Assembly (NCBI GenBank): GCA_030844895.1
Contig: JAUTDX010001406.1
Span: 1-64,000 of the forward strand
DNA from: Ambrosia x helenae
Taxonomy: Eukaryota > Streptophyta > Magnoliopsida > Asterales > Asteraceae
Direction of reading: 5' to 3'
Length of the DNA: 64,000 bases
Below the pieces are notes generated by a model. The model ran no database searches. It was not told the DNA's origin and saw nothing but the letters and a program-made list of their open reading frames with translations. Position 1 is the first letter of the stretch. Each line of letters opens with the position of its first letter. Of this stretch, positions 1 through 11,844 are shown one piece after another. Made by a program: the position numbers and the translations under genes.

Positions 1-272
1 TGCCTCCTCTTTACGTCTTACTATCTGCAAACGATCATAAATACTGATAAAAATACTAACTTGCAAATCTTTATGAGTTACGTTATGCACTCACACGTAA
101 AAGTAGAAAATTTTAACCTCTTCCCTTTTTTCAGGTCAGCTTCTCTGGCTTTCAGCTCTCTTTCTCTCTTCTTTAAATCCTTTAAACAAATTTCCATTGT
201 GATCAAGATTTGACACAAAAAAAAGAATCACGAAAAGAACAAACTCAAAAAATGTGAACGGTAGAAACCTAC

Positions 273-1681
273 AGAAGCAGAATCAAGCGGAATGTCAACC
301 GAGCCATTTTAGTAATCTGCTGGTTCATGAGGAAGAGGTGAAAGCCTAGATTTGGAGCAGAAGAACACTCTGTAAACAAAACACAAAAGAATAAGAAGCA
401 TGATTTGCATGCATAAGAATAGATGTGATCAAGTAAAACATTTAACAAGAACACACAACAATGACAATGGCAATAACACAAACTACTAATCAATAAACTA
501 GCTATATCTTAATTTTGATGACATTAAAAACATGGTTAACTTAATGATTAGAGTGGAGATTGTTTGTGCTTACCGACGTGTAGAAAGAACCTCCACCGTA
601 ATTTGTTTTGCCGGTGCCTTTTCCCTGATCCTGATCATGTTAAGACAAACAGAATTTGAAATTGGTGTGTATATACATATGCCAGTTTGGTGGTAAGAAA
701 ATAGACTGAAATAACACTATATTAAGAAACCTGATTAACAACACTTCTCAGTTAAACAATATTCTCAAATGGGCCATGATCAAAACTTTGATTTAAAATC
801 CTAAGTTTTGGATTAAACTATTTCTAGAAATGACATATTTAAGATAAAATAAGTATGGGTGATTCAAGAAAATGAAAATTTTGAAAAACTTATAGGTATT
901 GTGTATCATTTTTAATCCAAAGACAAAAATATATTCAAATCCTAAAAATATCCATGGATTCATGCAAATTATTAGAACCAAAAAAAAAAGTGTCCAACTC
1001 TCTGGTTTCATTCAAATTGACGGTACCCTATTATGACCAGGACCAGTGGGCCGTGGCCCGACCCTTAGCACCCCCCCCCCCCCAAACTTCCCTAGGGTCC
1101 GAATTCTATAAACATAATTTATACGTAGGCAATTTAGGCTTTGGAATTGTTGGCCGTGGAGTTTGTGTTATGTAATTATGCATACACACACACAGATGAT
1201 ATACTAAATCATAGGATCGAAAGCAAAGTAATTTTTAATTCGCTTTGGGCCTCAAAAAGCTTGCGTTGGTCCAGCTAATGGGCCAGAGCCTATTTCTAGA
1301 AGCCTTCAACAATTCCATCAATTGTACAACAACAATCTTGCTCATCTTATGAAACAAGGAACTAGAAATATAGCTAGATCATCAAGAAACATCATAATTC
1401 AAGGAAAAAAAATAAATTTCAAGAAAGTCCACGTTTCTTCTTTTATAAAGATCATATGGAAATTACATCGAAACAGAAGGTAAACGGGTCAACCACACCA
1501 AACATAACTAACCATGATCATGCAACAGTGGTCAAACAGTATATACATAAACAGAGTAGTAACTGATGAAACTTTAATGATAATATCAAATAAAAAAACA
1601 AAAGAAAAATGAATAACTTACAGCAAAGGGATTAACTTCGTCACCCTCATCAAAGGGGTTAGGATCATAACGACCAGCCAT
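273..1681 (-). pseudogene. SCAMP gene fragment, decayed (exons 1-3)
   Basis: Three exons of a secretory carrier-associated membrane protein (SCAMP, a four-helix protein of post-Golgi and endocytic vesicles) read leftwards. Exon 1 (1681-1622) starts at ATG and encodes MAGRYDPNPF...VNPFA with the NPF repeats typical of SCAMP N-termini; its donor is GTAAGT. Exon 2 (630-574) encodes DQGKGTGKTNYGGGSFYTS. Exon 3 (369-273) holds SRLSPLPHEPADY and, beyond it, VDIPLDSAS, both family hallmarks. Exons 1 and 2 are intact. In exon 3 the segment before SRLSPL is out of frame, a TAA follows ADY, and about two codons expected before VDIPLD are missing. The coiled coil and membrane exons would lie left of position 1. 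A (GA)n tract (about 1755-1773) lies in the presumed 5' UTR. Intron 1 (631-1621) carries a run of about 14 C near 1069-1082. I infer a pseudogene; a mis-assembled live gene is the alternative. Confidence 0.7.
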
Positions 1682-2027
1682 CACTACAGAATTATGAGAT
1701 GATCTGTGAATTGGGTATCAACACAATAACAGAAAAAGAGTTGAAAAATGTAGAGAGAGAGAGAGAGAGAGAGGTGGAAAATAATATAAAAACTTTAGCG
1801 TGTTTAAAGCTTTGTTAAGTTCGTTGAAATAATATAAAAAAGGTTGTAGACTATAGACGATGAATTGTCTGCATAAATTGTAGTCAGCAGACGCCATGAG
1901 AATTCTTACATGGAAATTACGGACTTTATATATATTTTGTTTTAGAAACCGTTGGAATATTTCTACTTTGAAATATTTTCTATTGGCTTTTTTAAGCTTA
2001 AACATAACTACTAGTATTTATTCGAGT

Positions 2028-2273
2028 GCCGATCCCTTATGGTAGAGTGGAACCCTCCTTGCTTTCCTTATGTGAGGTGGGGAGTTCGAGTCCTGCCGGC
2101 ACCAAAAATGCTGTTGGAAGGCCGGGTTTTACCGCAGTGGGCCTTCAGGTGGCGGGTTTTCCCCAGGAACTGGTGTGAAATTATTGGTGGATCCGGTTAC
2201 TCTCGAAGTACTCCTTTGTCCAGTGGGTACTTCGTGAGTAATCGAGATTGATTTGTTGATCGTTAAAAAAAAA
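2028..2273 (+). mobile_element. tRNA-derived SINE with perfect 13-bp target duplication
   Basis: A pol III box A-like stretch (TGGTAGAGTGG, about 2040) and box B (GAGTTCGAGTCC, about 2083) are followed by a tRNA-unrelated body and a terminal A run. The 13-mer TATTTATTCGAGT lies immediately before (2015-2027) and after (2274-2286) the element, so this is a full-length, fairly recent insertion upstream of the SCAMP remnant. Its 3' half is related to the SINE ending at 3440. Confidence 0.85.
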
Positions 2274-2286
2274 TATTTATTCGAGT

Positions 2287-3084
2287 TACTATTTTTTACA
2301 CATTTATATAAATGAGTTAAATTTGTTGACGTCTGTTATCAAGTTGGAAACATGTTAAATGGTTTATAATGACTGGATTAGTTTATTGACGTGCAAAGTC
2401 GAAGGATATAAGGGTTTTTTTTACTAAGCGGTGTAAATTTATTCGTATTTTGTCTAAAAACTTTATACGTGTTAACTCGGTCTTCTCTGAATTAGCTCCT
2501 GTGACTTTCACATTTTCCTTATATATTTGTTTAAGTTCCGTCACTATTGAGAGATCTATCATGTTTGTTGAGGATAGACATGTCAATTAAACAATCGACT
2601 AATCTAATAAGTATCCGATATACAATGGTTAACAACTCCATTATGATAATTGTGAATACATTAATTTTTATTTTATTTTTATGTGTGTTGACTATTATAT
2701 TGGTTCTAGAATGCGATTAAACGTGGACAACAAAAATGTAAATTGGTCGAATTTTGACCGTGGATGTGGATTGGTTGGCCATTTTAGTCTTTTGCATTTG
2801 TAACAAATAAGTCCTTCAATTATCATTTAAGCTCTCTTTGGTATCCTAGGTTTATTACAGTTTCAATTTATGACCAGGTCAGTTGAAGTACGTTAAATGT
2901 ACGTTAATGGATGTATTCATCACAACTCACAAGGGTTATTTAAAAAGTGGATGACGCATAATAGTGTGCTTGGTTTGCGTAATTCAATAAAATTCAATGA
3001 AAATACGTTTAGTTCTTTGAAATTGGAATTTGAAGTTCATTCTTAAGACTGATCGTAGTCTGGCGTTATTCCAGGCGCTAAACC
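2287..3084. other. Intergenic, nothing recognised
   Basis: AT-rich spacer between the SCAMP 5' side and the second SINE. I see no exon-like coding run, repeat array or RNA gene. Confidence 0.5.
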
Positions 3085-3125
3085 GGATTTTGCCGAGTTG
3101 GTTGAGGGCAAAATTGTAGCTCAAC

Positions 3126-3440
3126 ACTTGTAGCCCAGTTGGTTGAGGGCCTACTAAAGTTTCTTATGGGAGACTTGGGTTCAATTCTCACTAGCTACAT
3201 TTGGAGGACATTGGTGGAGGGGAAATGAGCGATGACCCGGCCATTGGCTTGGGTTCGAGTCCTGATCCCAACCGGTTTTACGATTATTTCACTATCGTGC
3301 CTTCGAGCGGTGAGTGGTCAGGTTTTCCCGTGAATTGGTGGCAGTTGGTGGCCCGGGTACTCTCGAGTACCTGATTCGCCAAAAGGGTGTCCGAGAGTGC
3401 TCAGAAATTGATTCGTTGGCCGTTAAAAAAAAAAAAAAAA
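3126..3440 (+). mobile_element. Composite tRNA-derived SINE
   Basis: Starts with a tRNA-like box A (TAGCCCAGTTGGTTGAGG) and a box B-like GGTTCAATTCT near 3179, followed by a second B-box-like GGTTCGAGTCC near 3252. The body then matches the SINE at 2028-2273 in order (TTCGAGTCCTG, GGTTTTAC, GTCAGGTTTTCCC, TACTCTCGAGTAC, ATTGATTCGTTG) and ends in 16 A. Another copy of the phrase GAGTTGGTTGAGGGC just upstream (about 3093) suggests a dimeric or rearranged head. No clean target duplication was found, so the left border is uncertain. Confidence 0.7.
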
Positions 3441-3540
3441 CTTCTTTTAGCCCAAGTATAGGTATGAACTCAAAACATGTGATAAAGTTATAGATTACCA
3501 TACCCTTTTTATTTATTTATTATATCAAATAAAAAAAAGT

Positions 3541-3749
3541 ATAATCTCTAGGGTTCCAGTTTGACTCCTCATCCAGTCATCTATCCATACCACCGGCAAT
3601 GTTCCACCACTTCGCCGCCAACACCATCCTCAGCCGCCGTACCACCACCACCACCACTTCAATTATTATTACCATTATTATTTAAAACCAAAAAAAAAAA
3701 TATTACCATTAATCCCATTCTGTTACAAACATCATCTGTTTATTCAAAC
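3541..3749 (+). promoter_or_regulatory. Probable 5' leader of the DHDPS gene
   Basis: Region between the SINE tail and the ATG at 3750. It is open in the frame of the CDS but has no upstream in-frame ATG and reads as Pro/Ser-rich low-complexity (CCACCA repeats), so I treat it as 5' UTR. I cannot place a TATA box with confidence; a SINE lies within 310 bp of the start codon. Confidence 0.35.
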
Positions 3750-6184
3750 ATGTCTTTAGCATACCAACAAATGTCTGCTTTCAAAAGCTCCAGTTCCTTC
3801 TTAAATGACCCTGCTTTCCGGTTTGCACGTCCATCTTCAACCAACACTCGCAATAGGTATTGTTTCTCAGCCTTTTTTTATATATTATTTTATTTTATTT
3901 TATTTTATTTTAAGAAAGTTATCATTGGTTAATTTGCAGTAAAGCTACAAGGGTGTTTAACTTTTTTATATGTTTAATATATTATTATGTATATGTGTTA
4001 TGAACCATATGTTTTGCCATAGTTATCAAAGGCGCTAGGCGAAAAAATAAATAAATAAGTGAGGACACGAGGGAAAAAAGCGCACTTATGAAATAATTAA
4101 AAAGTATCTTATGTATTAGAATAATACTAGTTTTCAAATAGAATAAACAAAAGCTATTATATAACATTTAATATTATGTGATTAATATCAAATGTTCTAA
4201 ATTAGGGAGGATTGAAGTGTAATTTCGAAACTTGAAAGTTTTAACAATTCTAAAGTGGGTCAGAACTGTGGATGAAAGCTGCTTAAATCGGTATTGTGGA
4301 AGCTTATATTGTAGAGAAGATCAATCATTTGCGGTAAATAATAATAAAAATAATAAATCGGTATTTAGTGTGCATAGAGAGCTAAAGCGAGGGCCTATGA
4401 ACCACATGCGCAATTAAAGGGCCTAGCTTGGAAAACGGGCCTAGACGTATGAAGCGAGGGTTTTTAATAACTATGATGTTTACCGCTAGATATTATAATA
4501 CAAACTAATGATTAAAAAATATAATCAGTTCAAACAGCCAAAACCGAGCCATCAAACCTTGAAAGTGGAAATCCATCCAAACCAGGCGGTCTGGTTTTCC
4601 GTTAGCCGAAAGTTTAGTTAGCATACACTCTGCTACTTGATCAACACTTTGTCAGTATTTTCAGATTTTGACTATTGATGACTTGGTTGAATTTTGACTA
4701 TTGAACAGAAGTGCTAGATGGGTATCCCCAAAAGCAGCTGTGATCCCCAATTTTCATCTGCCAATGCGCAGCTTTGAAGTTAAAAAACAGGTATCAATGC
4801 GTTCGAAATTAGTGTTTTGGTCTCCTTTTCATTCTGCTATTTGTAATGTAACATTCTGTTGCTATGTTATCAGGACTTCTACAGATGAAATTAAGTCACT
4901 GAGATTAATAACTGCAATTAAAACTCCGTACTTACCCGATGGGAGGTTTGATCTAGAGGCTTATGACGCCTTGGTGCATATGCAGATTGAAGACGGCGTC
5001 GATGGTGTAATTGTTGGTGGCACCACTGGTGAAGGTCAGTTAATGAGTTGGGATGAACACATTATGCTCATTGGTCACACCATCAACTGCTTTGGCACAT
5101 CCATTAAGGTCAAAACATCATTCTTTCGTTTCGCTTATTTTACTGCTTTGGAGATTTTTTGACCCGTTCACTTATAAATGGGTCGAACTGGGTTGGGTGA
5201 AACGGGTCAAATCAAGAAACATTATAAGCGGGTCAAATCAAGAACTGTTAGGGTAACAGATCGAACTCGGTGAAAGTTTCTCAAAGTCTATTTTTACTAA
5301 CATCTTTAAAAAAACCATAATTATAATTAAAGGTAGACGTATTATAGAAAATGGACAAAGAATTGCTTGCAAGTCAACTGAACCTGGCCCCTTTCGACTC
5401 GTACTAACAAAACAATCTGCTATCTCTTTCTCTGGACCTATTTTTGAGTTTTGACCCGTTACTTGACTCATTCATCATACCATCTCAGGTCATAGGAAAC
5501 ACAGGAAGCAACTCAACCCGAGAAGCAATCCACGCAACTGAACAAGGTTTTGCAGTTGGAATGCATGCTGCTCTTCACATCAACCCATACTACGGGAAAA
5601 CATCTCAAGAAGGCATGATTTCTCACTTCAAATGTGTTCTCCCAATGGGCCCCACAATCATCTACAACGTGCCATCCCGAACGGGCCAAGATATCCCACC
5701 AAGTGTCATCCAATCTCTAGCTGAAAACACCACCAACTTAGCAGGTGTCAAAGAATGTGTAGGACACGAGAGAACAGAACAACACACCAAAAACGACATT
5801 ACTGTTTGGAGCGGAAATGACGACGAGTGTCATGATGCAAGGTGGGATCACGGGGCTACAGGAGTAATTTCAGTTGCTAGTAATTTGGTCCCAGGGTTGA
5901 TGCGAGAGCTCATGTTTGAAGGTAAGAATTCATCCCTTAATGCAAAGCTTTTGCCTTTGATAAAATGGTTATTTTGTGAACCCAACCCGATTGGGTTGAA
6001 CACGGCTCTTGCTCAACTCGGGGTTGTAAGGCCCGTCTTTCGGTTACCATACGTACCTCTTTCTTTGGCGAAGAGGGTGGAGTTCGTTAATATTGTTAAA
6101 GAGATAGGGCGCGAGAATTTCATAGGCGACAAAGATGTTGAGGTTCTTGATGATGATGATTTTATCTTGGTAGGTCGATATTAG
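3750..6184 (+). CDS. DHDPS: 4-hydroxy-tetrahydrodipicolinate synthase, plastid type (one frameshift)
   Basis: Condenses pyruvate with aspartate semialdehyde, the committed step of lysine synthesis, in plastids; plant enzymes are feedback-inhibited by lysine. Exons: 3750-3856, 4709-4790, 4874-5108, 5489-6184, all with GT-AG borders. The first ~36 residues are Ser/Thr-rich without acidic clusters, like a transit peptide, followed by the plant signature FHLPMRSFEVK. GGTTGEG (about residues 111-117), the catalytic Tyr in IIYNVPSRTGQD (about 200) and the Schiff-base Lys in AGVKECVG (about 229) are present. The Trp of SWDEH, implicated in lysine inhibition in plants, is kept. The C-terminus DDDDFIL.GRY is complete; expected length about 372 aa. 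Oddity: exon 2 ends GTTAAAAAACAG with six A; joined to exon 3 (G ACT TCT) this shifts frame and gives an early stop. Five A would fit the family exactly. Either an assembly error in a homopolymer or a recent null allele. ATG 3750 is the first ATG in frame. Confidence 0.93.
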
Positions 6185-8030
6185 TGATTAGTAATTTAAT
6201 AATGGAGAGTTAAGATTTGTTTTTGATGTTTTGTAAGATTTGCCAGTTAACCGGTTTCATGTTTCGGACAAGTTTTTTTTTTTTTTGGTCTTTTCATATT
6301 TTGCTTGAATACTGGTATAAATTTCTAGGGAATTGCCTTTTGATAAATTGATTAACTCCTCAAGATAAAACCGGTATCTTTGTGGAAGGAAGATGGGTCC
6401 TTGTGAGTACTCTGACGTGAGAATAAGTATTTGTTATTTTTGAGAGAGTTGCAATAATAAAGTGCAAGTGAGAGTAATTACGACTTGTGAGTGAATGAAT
6501 GTGTTACCTAACCGTGGAATACATATATAGTTATATTTATATATTTTTTGAGAGAGTTGCAATAATGTTGTCGTTTTTCTGCCACGTTGACATAACTGCT
6601 ATTGGTTCCATTTGACCGGGACCCCGTTGGGTCGGTCTTGATATCGTGGATTATACCTTTACAATTGGTATTTTACTAGAATATTTTCTCAATAGAATCT
6701 GGTTCCATGGTTAAACTCAATTTTTTCATAACTGGTCAGTTGGTTGTAACTTGTAAGGTTTAGCCAGGCTGACTGGCCATAAAAACATAAATTAAAAAAT
6801 CGAAACCGAAAGTTTGGGCTTTTGAAACACATTGAGTATTCTAATAGCCATAATCTTCTTTTTAGCCCTAGGATTCTATTCTAGGAATATTATTGCACCT
6901 CAACTCATTCTTTAGCATAATAATTCAATCTTTAGGCTACTCATTCTAGTCTTCTGTTCACTCTCCTATCAAAAATAAGCAAAGAACGCAGTGCAAATCT
7001 CTATCTCAAAGAGCAAGAAACAAATGGCTTACTCTGTTGGGAATCATCTGTTCGTACTCGTGATGCACATGCGTGGAGATGAAAAATCAGCTTGACTTCG
7101 AGTTTAGGAGTTGATAAGTTAAACAATTATGTCATTAGTAAATCTGTTTAATAAAAAAAATTAATTGGTGGATAATTGTCTAGTACCCTACGATGTAGCA
7201 TAACGCGTTAGGCTAGCCATACATACCATATATTGGGTAGGAATTTGTAATCAAGTTTTCAAGTAGTTTTTTTTTTTCTAATAATATCGTGAGCCATAAT
7301 CTTGTGTTCGTTTGAATATCGATTGGGACTTGATTATTTCTCGTCTTTGTTTTTTTTTTTGTTTTTAACCGTAAAATGCATTTCTTTCTTCTATGGATCA
7401 AAAGTTCTGTAGATCGGAAGTCGTTCCCGTGGCTGAATAAACGAGTAACGCCACAAAACGATAAAATCCAGACCAACCATTAACCCCTGGGTTGTCAGGT
7501 CAACCGAAAGCCGATAAAACGAATAGCCCAAAACGTAACTGGTGGAGGGGATTGCTCCCAGTCTGGTCCCAACACCACAACCGAAATAACTGAAAAAATT
7601 GAATTGAAATAACCGGATCGAAAACCAAATGGTTGATTGTGTTATTTAAAACCGAGGTTTGTAATCAAATGACGATCATATGTGTATAAATAACCGAATC
7701 AAACCACCAGTCATTAAAACCAACTTTATGTTTTTCATGATTGACCAGATGTCGGGTCGACTACAAGGTCACCTTTTTAGCTACATTCGAGACCTTAACA
7801 ACCGGATAGTGGATACGGCGTAAAGGGGCAATAGCTAGCAATCCTAGGCTATCGCTAAACAAAGCAAAGTTTATATGTATCATGTAGGTTCAAACAAATT
7901 AAATATAAACATGAGGTCAAATGGGCCTTTAGACAAAACTAAAATAAAATACAAACCAACTTTATAAACGGTCACTATACTCTATATCTAAAGCTAAGCA
8001 AAATAAATTTAAATTTGTGCGGTCAAAAAC
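6185..8030. other. Intergenic between DHDPS and the DUF707 gene (convergent 3' ends)
   Basis: AT-rich, no supportable exon. The first ~150 bases should be the DHDPS 3' UTR. An 18-base phrase TGAGAGAGTTGCAATAAT occurs twice (6441 and 6549). No RNA gene or bounded mobile element recognised. Confidence 0.5.
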
Positions 8031-9718
8031 TCACGTATCAAGACTAGCAATCAGTCTTGGTTTGCGTCTTCGTCTTGTTCTCAAGAACGGGTCAACCCAG
8101 TTTGTGTCCTCCTTCACTGCTTGTTCCCATCTTTGTTTGAATGTTTTGAGCTCTATTGTTGATTGCCTCCGGATCTGGCATCAACACAATCAATAGAAAA
8201 ACAATTTATACAAGCTGGAACAAGTTTACATTCAGATGTAGAGGACATAAGGATCGGGTTGTGTTACCTCGGCTCGCATATCAACTGTGTGTTTCTGGTA
8301 GAAAGAAAAGGATCAAAGGATTAATGACATGAAACCGATGAGGGTGGATTCTAGCATAGGGAATTAACAAAAAAGAAGAGAAAAAAAGAATGATTATGGG
8401 ATCATACCTTTTTTAAATCTAAACTGTTCCGGGTCTGAGAAAAAAAAAATTATAATGTAAGTTCTTGTAGGACTAGATAAAAATGTCTGCACATGTGATA
8501 AGAGGTGGCAACTTCGCCCGATTTACTTTGATTAAACAAGACAAACCAAATAGTTTCTGAAAGGGGTATGGCCAGGTCAAACGGGTTGAAATTAGTCCAA
8601 AGTCAGATTTTATACAGCCTTAGATATTGTTTTTTTTTCAAAGATTACGTCTACAAAACACAAATGTTTATAGCCCGTTTTGACTTGTACTTAAAAAGGA
8701 CTCACTTCAAGCCGTACACATTTTGTAAGGCCATCTTGCCATCTTTATAATGTAGCATCAACAAGATGACATGAAGTGAATTGTGTCAGATTCAAAGGGA
8801 AACAGGTTGTCCAAAGTCTAATTTTAATGAATACGACCTCATAGTGTAAACTAGGCCATTTTGAACTGTACTAAGAAACGACCCGTAGGCATTTTGACCC
8901 GCACATCTGGCCACCTCTATCATGTAGCATCGACAAGATGGCAGGAAGTAAACAGTATCAGGTTCAAAGGGATACCTTTTTAGCTGAGGGTCCACCTAAT
9001 GACTGTATTCCCTGATGAACAACATATTCGCTGTCAACAATTCCCACTTTCTTGGACCTGTCGCCCTGAAGAACGCAACATGTACTAGAATGAATATTGC
9101 AACATTTTGCATTTTTAGACATTCTTACATACAGTTTTTCATATAAACACATAATACCATCATTTTCAAATTATTTAGAAGTTCAAGCTAACCTGTGCGC
9201 AATACCCAAGTTTTATATCCATTCCCCATCCGTGAACAAGGTCATTCTGGTAATAAAACATAATGAATTCCGTAAGGCTTTCAAAGCTGGTATTAGGTAT
9301 AAAAAAATATGCAAAAATGTAGCAGTGGAACAGATATGATGAATATAAGCACCTGCAAAGATATTCAAGAATAACTTAAAAAAATTAACATAAATAAGGA
9401 ATAATGAAATCATCATCTAGTCAGAAAGCTTTATGAACTTCATGGCTCTTGACCTCTCCAAGCTTATAAAGTGACTATGATCTAGACGATTAATAGTAGG
9501 GGTGTGAATGAGCCAAGTCGCTTGTGAGCTACTCGAGATTGGCTCGCTAAAAGCTCTAAGTGAGCTGAAAATAGACGAGCTTGAGCCTAAGACGAAGCCC
9601 ATATAATAAATGAGTTCAAGCTCAAGCTCGAGCTTCAGACGCCAAGCTAATTTAGATTTTAGGCTCACAAGCCTATCATTCATATAAAAGGAATAAATCA
9701 TACATTCACATAAAACAC

Positions 9719-9762
<44 letters not shown>

Positions 9763-11827
9763 TTGATAAAAGAATTAAATGATATATATGAAAAAACAAT
9801 TAGATAACTAATAAATACTAGACGTGCCGAACTCAAGTTTGTAAATTTATAGCTTTATACATAGAAGCTCGGGCTTGGCATCTTTACACCTGAATTGATA
9901 GTAAGATGACGAAATAATGTTTACCTGTATAAGATGCCAGGCACAATGCCATGCAGCCCTAGAGAAAACTGGAGCCATTCCTTCTACAAATCTGCAATTC
10001 AAATAGAAATATGACATCTACAATAATATACTTCATGGCATTTGTATGTATAGAAACTTACCCGGCACATGGGGGGCCATCACTGGCATCTGAACATTTC
10101 ACGCTGCCTCTGCTGTCATACACTCTTCTGTTTGTTAAGAAGATGTTACAGGCATTAGCAATCAAAGACATGATAGCGTTAAGTCGTTAATATTTATGAA
10201 GTACTAGAAACCAATTTGTTCACCTATGAAACTTGTTTGTTCTCTTCCGTACTGTGATCCTATGATGTATACCAGTTGAATTTGGATCTAAAGCTGGCTG
10301 CGATATCTCTAATCCCTCTGTTTTAACAATATCCAAGTACCTGCACATAACATATCATAACAATATATCAAATACTCAAAAAGATTTGCTTATTCTTTTG
10401 ATTCCACCATATGACTATTGATATACCAACTGTACCTTTTAGGATTGAAATGTTGCACTCCCAGGTCTTCATCCCAGAGAAATATATAATCATAAATCGA
10501 CACAGCAGCTGGATGCAGAAACCGCTTCGCATACCACCTGAAATAAAGTTATATTTTAGTGAACAGGGTTACGTTTTTAGTAGATTAGGATTTGCTATTC
10601 AGAAAGGGGGTGGCGGCGCAGCTTGTTGCCCGTCTGCCCGCTATTTTGATGTAATTTTCTTTGTCTTGGAATGAAAGCATTGATTAATCATTTAAAAAAA
10701 AGTGAACAGCTAATTAAAGAGTTTTTTGTGACAAATTTATAGTTCCTATTGTAAAAATCACAAAAACTAGCCAATGTAGATGAGGCAAGAAAAGGTTGTG
10801 AATTCGTTACCACTTTGTTTGGTTCTGAGCTACAACATGTATGGCTTTGCTGCTCCACTCAAGATCTTGCCAGCCATCCAATTTCCCATCGTAATGGAAC
10901 AAAATAATTGTAAAATTTTCTTGAAGAAACTGAAATAGATAATGTTAGGATGCTATTATTCATAAATAAATAAAAATCAAACAGCTTATAAATATCAGAA
11001 GATAACTGATATTTGTACCTTTTGAACAATAGTATTAACATTACGCTTCTGCTTCAGACCCACTGGCATTGCCAACAAGTTATGTGAGGTGGAAATATTA
11101 GCCTGCAATCAAGTCATATACCTAGATCGTTATACACAGAAGATAGTAATGTCAAAGGTAATCTGAAGACCATAAAAATAAGTAATTGATGGCGGTTGAA
11201 AATACACATGTATATCTAATACGAACTAAGAACAGGAAGGATTGAGCCTAACCTCTAACTTTGAACTACTTGTTGACCATAACGGTTTCAATTCCAAGTC
11301 AGATTTAGCTTCAATAATACCGCGAGGTAATCCCTTTAAGCTTGTGGAAGCTGGAACAGATTCCTATAGACCAGCATCAAAAAAGGCCATTATTAGCATG
11401 TGATTAAACGAGACAAAAGATAATAATTAAATGAAAGCATATTTCTAACAAATTCTGGTGATTTTAAGTCTGCACCTTTGATGAGTAGAACCGATATAAT
11501 TTTGAGTCCAGCTGGTGAGACAAAAAACAAGAAAAAGATAATCATTAGTAAATCCATGATGAATAAGAAAATTAAAGGGTTAAAAGCATCTTAATTTACA
11601 TGAAACTCATAGCACGACGAACTAATTAGCATCAACATCAGAGCATCAATTCTACATGATGCAGATCACTGATGATATTCATGCATTCTGCATGAGTGCC
11701 CAATCTAACAATTTAAATGCATTAAATAAAGACAGTGTCATACCTCTGTCTGCAAATACTGGTAATTTGTTGTTCTATATACAATGAATAACATTATTGT
11801 ACAAATGAATCCCAAAAACGGCTTCAT
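8031..11827 (-). CDS. DUF707 family type II membrane protein, 14 coding exons
   Basis: Complete gene of the plant DUF707 family, often labelled 'lysine ketoglutarate reductase trans-splicing related'; its biochemical role is not established. Coding exons (5' to 3'): 11827-11744, 11511-11476, 11363-11253, 11102-11019, 10929-10811, 10537-10436, 10340-10224, 10127-10062, 9991-9925, 9246-9193, 9065-8976, 8434-8408, 8294-8268, 8174-8031. All borders are GT-AG and all phases join without a stop, giving 375 aa. The N-terminus MKPFLGFICTIMLFIVYR is a short signal anchor. Family blocks: ILFHYDGKLDGW, LWDEDLGVQHFNPKRYL, FVEGMAPVFSR, NDLVHGWGMDIKLGYCAQ, VGIVDSEYVVHQG and, near the end, ERW-like KQRWEQAVKEDTNWVDPF. 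I expect a Golgi or secretory-pathway protein with a lumenal domain (inference from topology). Introns carry a hAT MITE, a short poly-A retro-insert and a tandem duplication; none disturbs splice sites. Confidence 0.93.
8632..8975. repeat. Diverged tandem duplication of about 171 bp inside a DUF707 intron
   Basis: The block ending GTCAGATTCAAAGGGAAAC (8785-8803) is repeated as TCAGGTTCAAAGGGATAC (8959-8975), with the shared phrases TGTAGCATCaACAAGATGaCA and TTGAcTTGTACTtA in between. The right copy ends exactly at the donor of the exon 9065-8976, so the donor context is duplicated as well. Confidence 0.65.
9497..9893. mobile_element. hAT-type MITE in a DUF707 intron
   Basis: Left end TAGGGGTGTGAATGAGCC and right end GGCATCTTTACACCTGA form imperfect terminal inverted repeats of the plant hAT type. 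Flanks ATTAATAG (9489-9496) and ATTGATAG (9894-9901) are an 8-bp target duplication with one change. The interior contains GCTC/GAGC-rich arms and a (TA)n tract at about 9724-9759. No coding capacity. Confidence 0.8.
10567..10700 (+). mobile_element. Short poly-A retro-insert (LINE 3' tail or SINE-like) in a DUF707 intron
   Basis: AGTGAACAG occurs on both sides (10558-10566 and 10701-10709). Between them is a 134-bp segment ending CATTTAAAAAAA, i.e. a retrotransposed 3' end. TTTGTCTTGGAATGAAAGC before the tail looks like a LINE 3' UTR; the parent was not identified. Confidence 0.65.
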
Positions 11828-11844
11828 TGTGTAACCGCAAAGTC

